Source: Clostridiales bacterium
GTDB lineage: Bacteria; Bacillota; Clostridia; Lachnospirales; WQUN01
Assembly (NCBI GenBank): GCA_031269465.1
Contig: JAISZB010000314.1
Location: 1-48,840, forward strand
Length of the DNA: 48,840 bases
Direction: 5' to 3'
The translations under genes were made by a program, and so were the position numbers. Position 1 is the first letter of the stretch. Every line of letters starts with the position of its first letter. Of the stretch, positions 26,651-33,820 are shown in pieces. The notes under the pieces were generated by a model. The model saw nothing but the letters and a program-made list of their open reading frames with translations, was not told the DNA's origin and did not search any database.

Positions 26651-27090
26651 ATGGCGAATCCGACGCGCGGTCTTGAGCGGATACTCGCCATTTTGAAATG
26701 CAGGACGGAATCAGGGCCAAGAATTTGACCTATCTTTTGGGCATACGGGTTTCGTCAATGAATGAAACACTGGCAAAGCTCGAATAAAGAGAGCGCATCC
26801 TCCGCGAGTCGTCGAATGGCGATGGGCGCGTGATGCTCGTGAGATTGACGGAGAAAGGCAAAAACGAACAAGAGCCGGTAATGCCCGGTTTTATCGGCAT
26901 CTTCTCTGCCCTTTCCGAAGAAGAGCAGGCCCGGTTCGGAGAATATCTTGACCGCATTATTGCCGCGCCTGAATCTAAGTTCGGAACCGGCGGAGACGAA
27001 ATGCTCAAGCGCTTGCGGGCGTTTCACAGCCATTTTGGGGATAAAATTGGGGAGCCGCGCTACGAACAATTTGCGGAAACGGCAAGGAAA
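26651..27090 (+). pseudogene. MarR-family regulator, broken
   Basis: The start ATGGCGAATCC follows GGAGGG. Pieces in order: ERILAILK, then in another frame AKDLTYLLGIRVSSMNETLAKLE (recognition helix), a TAA, then ESSNGDGRVMLVRLTEKGK (the wing) and FSALSEEEQARFGEYLDRI (dimer helix). So at least one frameshift and one stop break a typical winged-helix MarR. The C-terminal limit is approximate. It is preceded by a matching operator. Confidence 0.75.
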
Positions 27091-27747
27091 TTCTACTGCA
27101 GGCATCACCACGGCCATATCTGCGCCGGGGGCCATCACACCTCGGTTTGTTCGGAACAGCAACCCCATATACCCCGCAAGGTAATCCCCACAGGGCTTAA
27201 AAAGAGCCGAGCGGGGATTTTTTCTTGGGCATGCCAACTGTATTTGCATGAATGATTGTTGTTGGTCTGGTGGAGGCGAAGCCGCCATGCGCTCGTATTC
27301 TCGGTTCAGAAATCTATGAATAAAGCCGTCTATGTGCTCGGTCATTCAAAGACCCCAACCCGAGGTTGGCAATCATATTCCAAAGGCATCGCCCCGTTCT
27401 GTCGCAAGCGTCCGGATCGTCCATGATGCTCTCTTTGCAGCGCATCGAGAGGGCGACCGGCATTTCCAGGACGCTTGAAGGGCGTCTGTCTAAATATGTT
27501 GCGATCATGGGGTTTTCATAACGGTGCTCGTATCCGAATCGATATCGGAGGTCTATCCCATCTTCAGCCCTGTTGCGGCGCTTTGCTCCATGATGGACAG
27601 GCATTCTGGATGCTTCACGCCCGCGCTCCCAATTGGGATGATTCACCCCTTCAATCTCTTTTCAGGATTGAGAAAATTATTGACAAACGATAATTTAAGG
27701 AATATACTGTAAGTGTATTATCGAATAACGATAATTTGGGGGTGACT
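27091..27747. other. Decayed region with one terminator
   Basis: A plus-strand intrinsic terminator lies at 27183-27223 (AATCCCC / GGGGATT plus T-run, inner GGCT/AGCC). A minus-strand frame at 27314-27646 (with RYRFGYEHRYENPMIATYL) may be a real gene fragment, but I do not recognise it. AT-rich upstream DNA of the DUF2975 gene occupies 27670-27747. Confidence 0.4.
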
Positions 27748-28716
27748 ATGAAACGCAAAATCCTTGCTGGAGTTTTAATCTGCGAAGCGGCCGCCTGCAT
27801 CCTGCTCCATCTTGCAAAGGCGTCTTATTCGGACGCTTTCTCGGCTGCAATGGCTTTTCCGTTTGAGCAAATAGGAAAATGGCTGAGAATGCTTTCGCTT
27901 TCAGGCGATTTAGGAAATATCGCCGCGATTGCCATTTTCGCTGCACTAAGCCTCTCGCCATTTGCCGCGCTCATCGTTCTTCGGACAAGGCGAATGCTGC
28001 ATTCGGAAGACGGGTTGCTGGCGCTGCTTGGAGCCGTGCTGCCAGCGATTTTATACCTTATGGTAAATCCAGGGATCATGCCTGCGCTTTTAGGCCCGGC
28101 CATTGAGGGCGCCTTCGGAAAGGCCGCGCTTGGAAGCATTGTGTACTCCATGCTTTGCGGCTATATTGCAATGAGGGCGCTGCGGGCCTTTTCCGCTTGC
28201 GGCCCCCTAAAGCTCATAAGATATACGGCTTCCATGCTCTGCATAGTGAATGCTCTTTTCGTATACGCGGCCTTTGGATCTTCCTTTGGATCCCTGCTTG
28301 ATTCCATAGCCTCCTTGCGAGCAGGCAATGCAGGGAATGAGCATCTGCTAGGAGTCACTTACATTTTTCTCGTCCTGCGATACATCATAGAGGCGCTGCC
28401 ATACATGTTTGACGTACTCATAATATTCGCAGCGCTGCGTCTGCTGGATGAATTTTTGAAAAACCGCTTTTCCGCCGAAGCGGTCGCTTCAACCGAGCGC
28501 TTGTCAAAGCTGTGCTCTTTCGCGTTGGCGGCGACTGTCATCTCAGGCATTGCCATAAACATTCTCCAGCTATTGTTCGCTAAATCTTTGATGGTATTTG
28601 ACAGCACGGTTCAAATTCCCGTCCTGTCAATAACATTCGTGCTGGCGGCGCTGCTATTGGCGCGTTTTGCCAATGAGAGCAAATCTCTAAAGGATGACTT
28701 GGATAAGTTCATATAG
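27748..28716 (+). CDS. DUF2975 multi-pass membrane protein
   Basis: Integral membrane protein of 322 residues with about eight hydrophobic segments. The C-terminal half fits DUF2975: four helices, a central loop LLDEFLKNRFSAEA, and an ending LLLARFANESKSLKDD, with the usual Glu/Asp-rich tail. The family has no known function, but its genes are usually paired with a tiny YozG-type HTH regulator, as here (11 bases downstream). It is longer than most members, which have about 160-200 residues, because of an extra N-terminal membrane portion. ATG 27748 is preceded by GGGGGTG. Confidence 0.75.
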   Translation: MKRKILAGVLICEAAACILLHLAKASYSDAFSAAMAFPFEQIGKWLRMLSLSGDLGNIAAIAIFAALSLSPFAALIVLRTRRMLHSEDGLLALLGAVLPAILYLMVNPGIMPALLGPAIEGAFGKAALGSIVYSMLCGYIAMRALRAFSACGPLKLIRYTASMLCIVNALFVYAAFGSSFGSLLDSIASLRAGNAGNEHLLGVTYIFLVLRYIIEALPYMFDVLIIFAALRLLDEFLKNRFSAEAVASTERLSKLCSFALAATVISGIAINILQLLFAKSLMVFDSTVQIPVLSITFVLAALLLARFANESKSLKDDLDKFI

Positions 28717-28727
28717 AGAGGTGCGCT

Positions 28728-28955
28728 ATGGCAATAGTAGTTCATTTGGAGGATGTTTTGAAGGACAGGCGTATGACCTCTAAAGAGCTGTGCGCTCTTG
28801 TGGGCATAACGGAGGCGAATCTTTCAATCCTAAGAAGCGGGAAGGCAAAGGGCGTCCGGTTTGGAACAATCAATAAAATCTGCTGGCATTTGAAATGCGA
28901 TGTCGGAGACATTCTGAAATTCGACGGAATTCTGGGGGATGATGATGAAGCTTAA
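28728..28955 (+). CDS. Small Cro/CI-type HTH regulator (YozG-like)
   Basis: 75-residue single-domain helix-turn-helix protein. MTSKELCALVGITEANLSIL is the HTH core near residues 16-35, and GTINKICWHLKCDVGDILKF is the closing helix pair with the typical CD-VGDIL ending. Such proteins are the standard partner of DUF2975 membrane proteins; direct contact between the two is inference. Its last codons overlap the start of the next gene, so the three genes form one operon. Confidence 0.88.
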   Translation: MAIVVHLEDVLKDRRMTSKELCALVGITEANLSILRSGKAKGVRFGTINKICWHLKCDVGDILKFDGILGDDDEA

Positions 28956-29904
28956 TAAAATGATGGCAATCGCAAGCTGCGCCTTATTGGCTTGCTCTTT
29001 GTCAAGCTGCCGCCTGGCGCTGGAAAATGCTGAGGCTATCCCAGGCGAGGATAAATTAATAGGAGTTTACATCACTACAGAATATCTGGATCTATTTGAC
29101 TGGCAAAGCTATTTAAGCGAGAACCGCAACGATTTAGACGGCGGAGAAATCCCCTCCGATGGAATCCAGAAAAAATATGAAGGAAAGCTATACGCGCAAA
29201 TAAAGCCAAAGATAAAAACCTCAGATGCAGGCGTGACGAAAGAGACAAATGAATACGTGTTTCCAGGCTCGCCAGGATTCGGATTCTTTGCCACAACGCA
29301 GGTAATAGACGGGCACCTCACCCATGTGGTTGAAGGGGACCCGGCTTTTAGCGATGTCAATATAACTTCCAGCCACAGCGACGATAAGTCAAGCGAACTG
29401 CTGGAATGCACAATTTATGTTTCTCAAGCGGAAAGGTTAGGGCCATACTTTGCCAATCCCGTCTATCAAAGCGGGGACGGGCAAGTCTATCTCACTTCCG
29501 GAGACGGCATCACCGCGTCGTTTGAGGGATCTGGCAACGATGACGCTGGAATGACTAAAACAATTGACTGGGAATATGAAGTAAACGAGAATGGAAAGTC
29601 TAAAAGTGAAAGCGTCTCAATAAAGATACATTTCCGCTCCGCAGTCGCTCCTGAGAAAACGGCCGTTTTGCAAATGGACGGCGCAAGCGATGTTATTTCG
29701 CGCTTGGAATTCCTCTCAAGCGCCTTGCCTGAGAGCATCGCGCTTGAGAAAGACGCTGCCTATATTGTTGTTGAGTCAATAAGTCCCGGCAGTGAAATCT
29801 CTCGAGACATCTATGGCACGGACGATGAAAGCATTTATGCATTTATTCTGAGGGAAGACGGCATCTTGGTGAAAAAGGGCATACAGGCCAATTGGCCTGA
29901 ATAA
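28945..29904 (+). CDS. Putative lipoprotein, unknown function
   Basis: Begins with a lipoprotein signal: hydrophobic MAIASCALLACSLSSC with lipobox LSSC, giving Cys about 22 residues in. The mature part is beta-rich with no motif I recognise; GVYITTEYLDLFDW follows the signal. Three ATGs stand in a row (28939, 28942, 28945); I take the last, six bases after GGGGG. The first two would also make a lipoprotein. It overlaps the HTH gene by 11 bases in another frame. Together the operon suggests a membrane sensor, a regulator and a surface protein, possibly an envelope-stress unit. That role is inference. Confidence 0.7.
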   Translation: MKLNKMMAIASCALLACSLSSCRLALENAEAIPGEDKLIGVYITTEYLDLFDWQSYLSENRNDLDGGEIPSDGIQKKYEGKLYAQIKPKIKTSDAGVTKETNEYVFPGSPGFGFFATTQVIDGHLTHVVEGDPAFSDVNITSSHSDDKSSELLECTIYVSQAERLGPYFANPVYQSGDGQVYLTSGDGITASFEGSGNDDAGMTKTIDWEYEVNENGKSKSESVSIKIHFRSAVAPEKTAVLQMDGASDVISRLEFLSSALPESIALEKDAAYIVVESISPGSEISRDIYGTDDESIYAFILREDGILVKKGIQANWPE

Positions 29905-29913
29905 TGCGGCGTC

Positions 29914-30012
29914 TATGCGGATTTGCATTGAAAGCTCCTATTTTGGAGCTTGATTATAGGGTCTTAAAGAATAATTAAGTTCCAAAATATGTTTTATCTG
30001 CAAATCGGCATA
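29914..30012. repeat. Family A element, worn
   Basis: GGATTTGCATTGAAAGCTCC, TATTTTGGAGCTTGATTATAG paired with AATTAAGTTCCAAAATA, right end CTGCAAATCGGCATA. Tandem with the next copy. Confidence 0.7.
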
Positions 30013-30165
30013 TATACTGATTTTCATAGAAATATACCTGTTTTGGAGCTGGATCATGCAGGGAGTGCGAAATGCCGATATCAGCATTTCGCACTCCCTG
30101 CATGATCCAGTTCAGATGCCTGCAAGGCCAAGCTAAAATAGGTGCGTCTGACTGAAAACAGTATA
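30013..30165. repeat. Family A element with a perfect central palindrome
   Basis: TA-bounded, TACTGATTTTCATAGAAA to CTGAAAACAGTA. The central arms match perfectly over about 25 bases on each side (GGATCATGCAGGGAGTGCG and its complement), and the middle is TGCCGATATCAGCA. It has the least worn centre of any copy. Confidence 0.9.
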
Positions 30166-30196
30166 ATTTCATATTCAAATCAGTGTATATGAATTA

Positions 30197-30224
30197 TTGA
30201 ATTCTGCTGAAATGGTGCTATAAT
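30197..30224 (+). promoter_or_regulatory. Promoter of the copper chaperone gene
   Basis: TTGAAT (30197-30202), 16-base spacer, TATAAT (30219-30224). A leader of about 125 bases follows with small hairpins. No copper-regulator site was recognised. Confidence 0.6.
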
Positions 30225-30354
30225 AAAATTATGGGCATATAGAGATTCCTGGATTCTCGAGGGACTTTCTGCGCTAAGCAAGCGCACCTTGCCGTTAGCC
30301 TGCGCTAACTAAAGGATGGGGCATGATGCCTACTATAATGCGGGGAGATGGATT

Positions 30355-30564
30355 ATGGAGAAATTGGTGCTCAGAGTAGATGGAATGACATGCGGCCACT
30401 GCGAAATCGCAGTCCAAGAAGCGATTCGCAAGTTGCCCGGAATTAAGAAGGCGAAGGCGACAAAGCGCAAAAAAGAAGCCATAATTGAGTATGATCCTGC
30501 GCTTTCTACAAAGGATGCGATTGTAAAGGCCATAAATGACACAGGCTATCAAGTAATAGCATAA
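30355..30564 (+). CDS. Heavy-metal-associated domain protein (CopZ-like chaperone)
   Basis: 69-residue ferredoxin-like HMA domain that would bind Cu(I) or a similar metal through the two cysteines of GMTCGHC (residues 9-15). The remainder, AVQEAIRKLPGI and ATKRKKEAIIEYD, fits the beta-alpha-beta-beta-alpha-beta fold. The start ATG 30355 is chosen by homology (MEKLVLRVDGM) and the GGGGAG upstream. It stands alone with its own promoter and terminator (30607-30644, AAAAGCCTC/GAGGCTTTTT). No copper ATPase or CsoR gene is nearby. Confidence 0.88.
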   Translation: MEKLVLRVDGMTCGHCEIAVQEAIRKLPGIKKAKATKRKKEAIIEYDPALSTKDAIVKAINDTGYQVIA

Positions 30565-30606
30565 GCTGGCCGCTTTGCCCGCTCCTATGCGTTCTTAAGA
30601 ATCTGG

Positions 30607-30644
30607 AAAAGCCTCAACCCTTTGGAAAAGGGCCGAGGCTTTTT
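30607..30644 (+). terminator. Intrinsic terminator after the chaperone gene
   Basis: AAAAGCCTC, inner CCCTTT/AAAGGG, GAGGCTTTTT. Textbook form. Confidence 0.85.
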
Positions 30645-30669
30645 GCATTGGCGGCACTGCTCTTATAAA

Positions 30670-30830
30670 GCCATGCTGCCGCGCATTGGAAAGCTCTGAT
30701 TTTAGGGCTGGTTTATATGCCCGCTTGCAATCAAATGCGCCTATTGAGATTCCACATGCAAATCAGCATGCATTGCGAATGCGGATAATCAAGCTCCATG
30801 AATCGGCTCTGACGGCGCATCGGCATATCA
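30670..30830. repeat. Family A fragments
   Basis: CATTGGAAAGCTCTGATTTTAG, GCAATCAAATGCGCC, ACATGCAAATCAGCATG and GGATAATCAAGCTCC are arm pieces of at least two worn copies, between the chaperone gene and the ABC ATPase end. Confidence 0.5.
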
Positions 30831-31571
30831 GGCTTTGAGTCGGGCTAGGAAGTCTTTCGTGGACTGCTTCTCCGGATGATCGAATATCTGGGAGGGAGGG
30901 CCCTTTTCCGCTACTACGCCGTTTTCCAAAAACACGATTTCATCAGCTACGCTTTTGGCAAAGCTCATCTCATGAGTAGCCATGAGAATAGTCGTCTGGG
31001 CCTCCTTAAGCTCTCTTACAAGATCCAGAACCTCTCCCACCAGCTGCGGATCCAAAGCGCTTGTAATCTCATCCAGTAAGAGAATCTCTGGGTTCGACGC
31101 TATTGCTCGAACAAGCGCGACTCTCTGCTGCTGGCCTCCCGAAAGCTGATCCGGATATACTTTGGCCTTCTGCGCGATTCCTATTCGCGAAAGAAGCTCC
31201 ATCCCTTTTTCCTCAGCTTGAGCCTTAGGGATTTTAAGCACCTTTTTGCTTGCCAATGTTACATTGTCCAAGACGGTGATGTGAGGAAAAAGATTATAGT
31301 TTTGAAACACTATGCCAATTTTCCCCCTGATCTTGTCTTCATCCACCCGAGGATCGGAGATATCCTCCCCAGAGAGAAAAATCTGCCCGTCGTCAATATT
31401 CTCCAAAAGATTGACGCATTTCAGCAAAGTGGATTTTCCGGATCCGCTGGCTCCTATAAGCGCGATGACCTCATGGTGGAAGACTGATAAATCTATGCCC
31501 TTCAAGACTTCATTTTTTCCGTATCTCTTCCTTATGTTCTCCAGACGGAGCACTGGCTCGCCGCCCATCAT
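30828..31571 (-). CDS. Polar amino-acid ABC transporter, ATP-binding protein
   Basis: 247-residue ATPase of the GlnQ/HisP type that powers the permease next to it. Walker A GASGSGKST near residue 37, Q-loop FQNYNLFPH near 88, signature LSGGQQQRVALVRAI near 142, Walker B ILLLDEITSALD near 165, and switch His in ATHEMSFAK. It overlaps the permease stop by four bases (ATGA type), so they are co-translated. Last gene of the SBP-permease-ATPase operon. Substrate is not deducible beyond a polar amino acid. Confidence 0.96.
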   Translation of the reverse strand: MMGGEPVLRLENIRKRYGKNEVLKGIDLSVFHHEVIALIGASGSGKSTLLKCVNLLENIDDGQIFLSGEDISDPRVDEDKIRGKIGIVFQNYNLFPHITVLDNVTLASKKVLKIPKAQAEEKGMELLSRIGIAQKAKVYPDQLSGGQQQRVALVRAIASNPEILLLDEITSALDPQLVGEVLDLVRELKEAQTTILMATHEMSFAKSVADEIVFLENGVVAEKGPPSQIFDHPEKQSTKDFLARLKA

Positions 31572-32434
31572 ACAGCCCCCTCCATCTGTTCGCGCTTTCG
31601 CAGCTTCGCCGTGTACCAGTCTGTCAGACGGATAAACGGAAGGCTCAGCAGTATGAAAAGAAGCCCTGCGGCAATATAGGGAGTAAAATTATAGGTTTTC
31701 GCCACCATGATTTGCGCGGATCGCACGGCGTCAATGACTCCCAGCACAGACACGAGGCCCACATCCTTTTGCATGGAAACAAAGTCATTCATCAGCGCAG
31801 GAACAACTTTTCTTATGGCCTGCGGAAGAATTATGATGCGCATAGTCTGCGAGTGGCTAAGGCCGAGAGAACGCGCCGCTGCCCTTTGCGACGGATGAAT
31901 GGCCTCTATGCCGGCTCTGATAACCTCCGCGACATAGGCGGAATAGCCGATGATTATGGCAATTGTTCCGAGAAGCCCAGCGTCGATTCTTCCGAATATG
32001 CGAAGCCCGGGGATCCCGAAGCCAATCAAGTAAAGGATGATTATCATTGGAAGGCCGCGAAAGATGTCAGTATATACAGACGCAAGGACGCGAAGGGGAA
32101 ACAGGACCGCGCTTCTAGAAGTCCTAACAACGGCAATCAGAGTAGCCAAAACGGCGACTCCCGACGCGGCGAAGATTAATATCTGAAGATTCTTAAGAAG
32201 CCCTTCAAACACAACCGGAAGAGCATCCAAAAAGTATTCGGGGCTGAAAAAGGCAATGCGCACTTTCTCCCATCCTGTAGAATTCGAGAGAAGCAAATAA
32301 ATGGCTGAGGCAAATGCAATCAAGCTGACGCAGGATATCAATGCTGATTTTTTGGACTGCTTTTTGCGGAAGGCGCGTCGGTCAAGCTCCACGCGGCTGA
32401 CATCGCCATATGACTTTATTTTACTGGCGGGCAT
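31568..32434 (-). CDS. Polar amino-acid ABC transporter, permease
   Basis: 288-residue HisM/GlnP-like permease. After a charged N-terminus (RRAFRKKQSKKS) come about six membrane helices, with LPMIIILYLIGF mid-protein and the coupling EAA loop GIEAIHPSQRAAARSLGLS near residue 180, followed by PQAIRKVVPALMNDF. The start ATG 32434 has GGGAGGG ten bases before it; a longer in-frame extension to 32545 would run through a hairpin and is rejected. The single permease gene suggests a homodimer. Confidence 0.94.
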   Translation of the reverse strand: MPASKIKSYGDVSRVELDRRAFRKKQSKKSALISCVSLIAFASAIYLLLSNSTGWEKVRIAFFSPEYFLDALPVVFEGLLKNLQILIFAASGVAVLATLIAVVRTSRSAVLFPLRVLASVYTDIFRGLPMIIILYLIGFGIPGLRIFGRIDAGLLGTIAIIIGYSAYVAEVIRAGIEAIHPSQRAAARSLGLSHSQTMRIIILPQAIRKVVPALMNDFVSMQKDVGLVSVLGVIDAVRSAQIMVAKTYNFTPYIAAGLLFILLSLPFIRLTDWYTAKLRKREQMEGAV

Positions 32435-32476
32435 TGAGTTTCCCTCCCGTTCATGAAATGCGGGATGATTGAAGCA

Positions 32477-32503
32477 AAAGCCTCCGCGACTGCCGCAGAG
32501 GCT
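32477..32503 (-). terminator. Hairpin between binding protein and permease genes
   Basis: Minus strand AGCCTCTGCG / CGCGGAGGCT followed by TTTTGCTTC. A leaky terminator or processing site would let the binding protein be made in excess, a common arrangement in ABC operons. Confidence 0.6.
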
Positions 32504-32639
32504 TGACAGCAAACGATGAGCAGGCAAATTCATAGTCGAGTTCAAACGAGTCCTTGACTTTAACCTGCTAAAGCTGTTTTTGAGCGCCCATAAGCTTCAG
32601 GCTTTGCAATATTCACATGCTGATGAGTCAATCATAACT

Positions 32640-32730
32640 GGAATGCTGAAGATGATTCGATTTTGGAGCTTGATTATGCCGATTTGCAGCCGAATGCGCC
32701 TGTTTGGAGCATTCAAGCTGACATAGGATG
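32640..32730. repeat. Family A fragment
   Basis: TCGATTTTGGAGCTTGATTATG, CCGATTTGCAGCCGAATGCG and TTTGGAGCATTCAAGC: shuffled arm pieces with no intact palindrome. Confidence 0.5.
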
Positions 32731-32754
32731 AATGATGGCAGATGGAGTTGCCGC

Positions 32755-33600
32755 CTATTGATTTAAATCGGCTACATTATACTGCTGAAGATACTGCTCA
32801 GCCAGCTTGCCGATCGTGCCGTCCGCCACCAGGGCGTCAACGGCCGCAGTCACAGGAGCCGTCAGAGGCGAATCTTTCTCCAGAAGAAGCCCAAGGCCGC
32901 CCGTCGCTTCCTCGCTTCCGGGAATTTTTCCTAATATGACGCCGTTTTCGACTTGTCCGGAGGAGACTATATAGTCGCCTTCGGCTACGCCTGTCACCGT
33001 CGCGTCAATCTGTCCCGCATTAAGCGCTTGAAGCACCGCTACCAAATCATTGAAAACAGCCACTTCATTGTTGGGTTGAATCGCGGTCTTTGTATATTCT
33101 ACAGAAATGTCTCCTGATGCGGCGCCGAAAAGAGCATCCTTGAGTTCGGAGATGGATGTCGCGCCGGCAAAATTATTGTCCTTGCTGGTTATTACGACCC
33201 TTGGCTCCTTGTAGTACGCAGAGGAGAAGTCCACAACCTGCTTGCGCTCATCCGTTATGGAATACTGCTGAAGGTTGAAATCAAAGTTCTTCGGGCCGGG
33301 CTGTATAGCCTCCTCAAAACTTGTGCGCACCCAAACTACGTTCTCTTTCGAAAAGCCCAGCTTTTCCGCTACTGCATACGCAACTGCGGCTTCAAAGCCC
33401 TCTCCTGTTTCGGGGGCGTCATTGATGACCCAAGGCTCCCATGCCGGCTCGCCGGTAGCGATAGTAAGCTTGCCCTCTGTCAGAGTTTGAAGCTTGCCAT
33501 CCTCAGTCGCGGCGTTTGACGCTCCTCCGCCGCCGCACGAAGCAAGCGATAGTGAAATAAAAGCGGCGGTAATCATGCTCGCCCATTTGCTTGGTCTCAT
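32755..33600 (-). CDS. Polar amino-acid ABC transporter, substrate-binding lipoprotein
   Basis: 281-residue extracellular binding protein of the SBP_bac_3 family. Signal with lipobox (FISLSLASC, Cys near 22) and a Gly linker. Domain marks: GKLTIATGEPAWEPWVI near 43, GFEAAVAYAVAEKLG near 68, the segment DFNLQQYSITDERKQVVDFS near 110 (family F-D-x-x-x-x-x-x-T-x-x-R), and VEYTKTAI. AGAGGA lies before the ATG. First gene of the operon, behind the promoter at 33658-33686. The ligand (for example an acidic or neutral amino acid) cannot be told from sequence alone. Confidence 0.95.
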   Translation of the reverse strand: MRPSKWASMITAAFISLSLASCGGGGASNAATEDGKLQTLTEGKLTIATGEPAWEPWVINDAPETGEGFEAAVAYAVAEKLGFSKENVVWVRTSFEEAIQPGPKNFDFNLQQYSITDERKQVVDFSSAYYKEPRVVITSKDNNFAGATSISELKDALFGAASGDISVEYTKTAIQPNNEVAVFNDLVAVLQALNAGQIDATVTGVAEGDYIVSSGQVENGVILGKIPGSEEATGGLGLLLEKDSPLTAPVTAAVDALVADGTIGKLAEQYLQQYNVADLNQ

Positions 33601-33623
33601 ATAAGATTCCTCTTTTCATTAAT

Positions 33624-33654
33624 TTAACATATATATTTATTCATATATGTTTAA
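33624..33654 (-). promoter_or_regulatory. Inverted repeat in the ABC operon leader, candidate operator
   Basis: TTAACATATAT and ATATATGTTTAA around eight bases, just downstream of the -10 box. Regulator unknown. Confidence 0.45.
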
Positions 33655-33657
33655 TAT

Positions 33658-33686
33658 ATTTTATCACTGAAGCACTCTCTTGTCAA
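33658..33686 (-). promoter_or_regulatory. Promoter of the amino-acid ABC operon
   Basis: Minus strand TTGACA (33686-33681), 17-base spacer, TAAAAT (33663-33658). Confidence 0.7.
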
Positions 33687-33699
33687 CGCCCTTGCATTC

Positions 33700-33800
33700 A
33701 CCGCATTGGCATGATTATGCCGATTACGCAGTCAATTCGCCGAATCAAGAGCTTGATTGTCCGCTAAGACGCGCTAAATTGAAGCCGCGCGCCGGTCTTT
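33700..33800. repeat. Family A fragment
   Basis: TATGCCGATTACGCAGTCAA, then AGAGCTTGATTGTCCGCTAAG. A left arm only. Confidence 0.45.
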
Positions 33801-33820
33801 CCTATTCGCCAGCATGCATC

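Noticed and set aside
26755..27345. 196-residue minus-strand frame
   Set aside because: Antisense to the recognisable MarR remnant; no independent signature.
32435..32545. Longer permease N-terminus
   Set aside because: It would translate through the hairpin at 32477-32503 and lacks a ribosome site, whereas ATG 32434 has GGGAGGG.
1..33800. Family A copies as integron attC sites
   Set aside because: They have the right size and imperfect symmetry, but lack the GTT/AAC core sites, do not alternate with cassettes, occur in both orientations, and duplicate TA on insertion into iscB.
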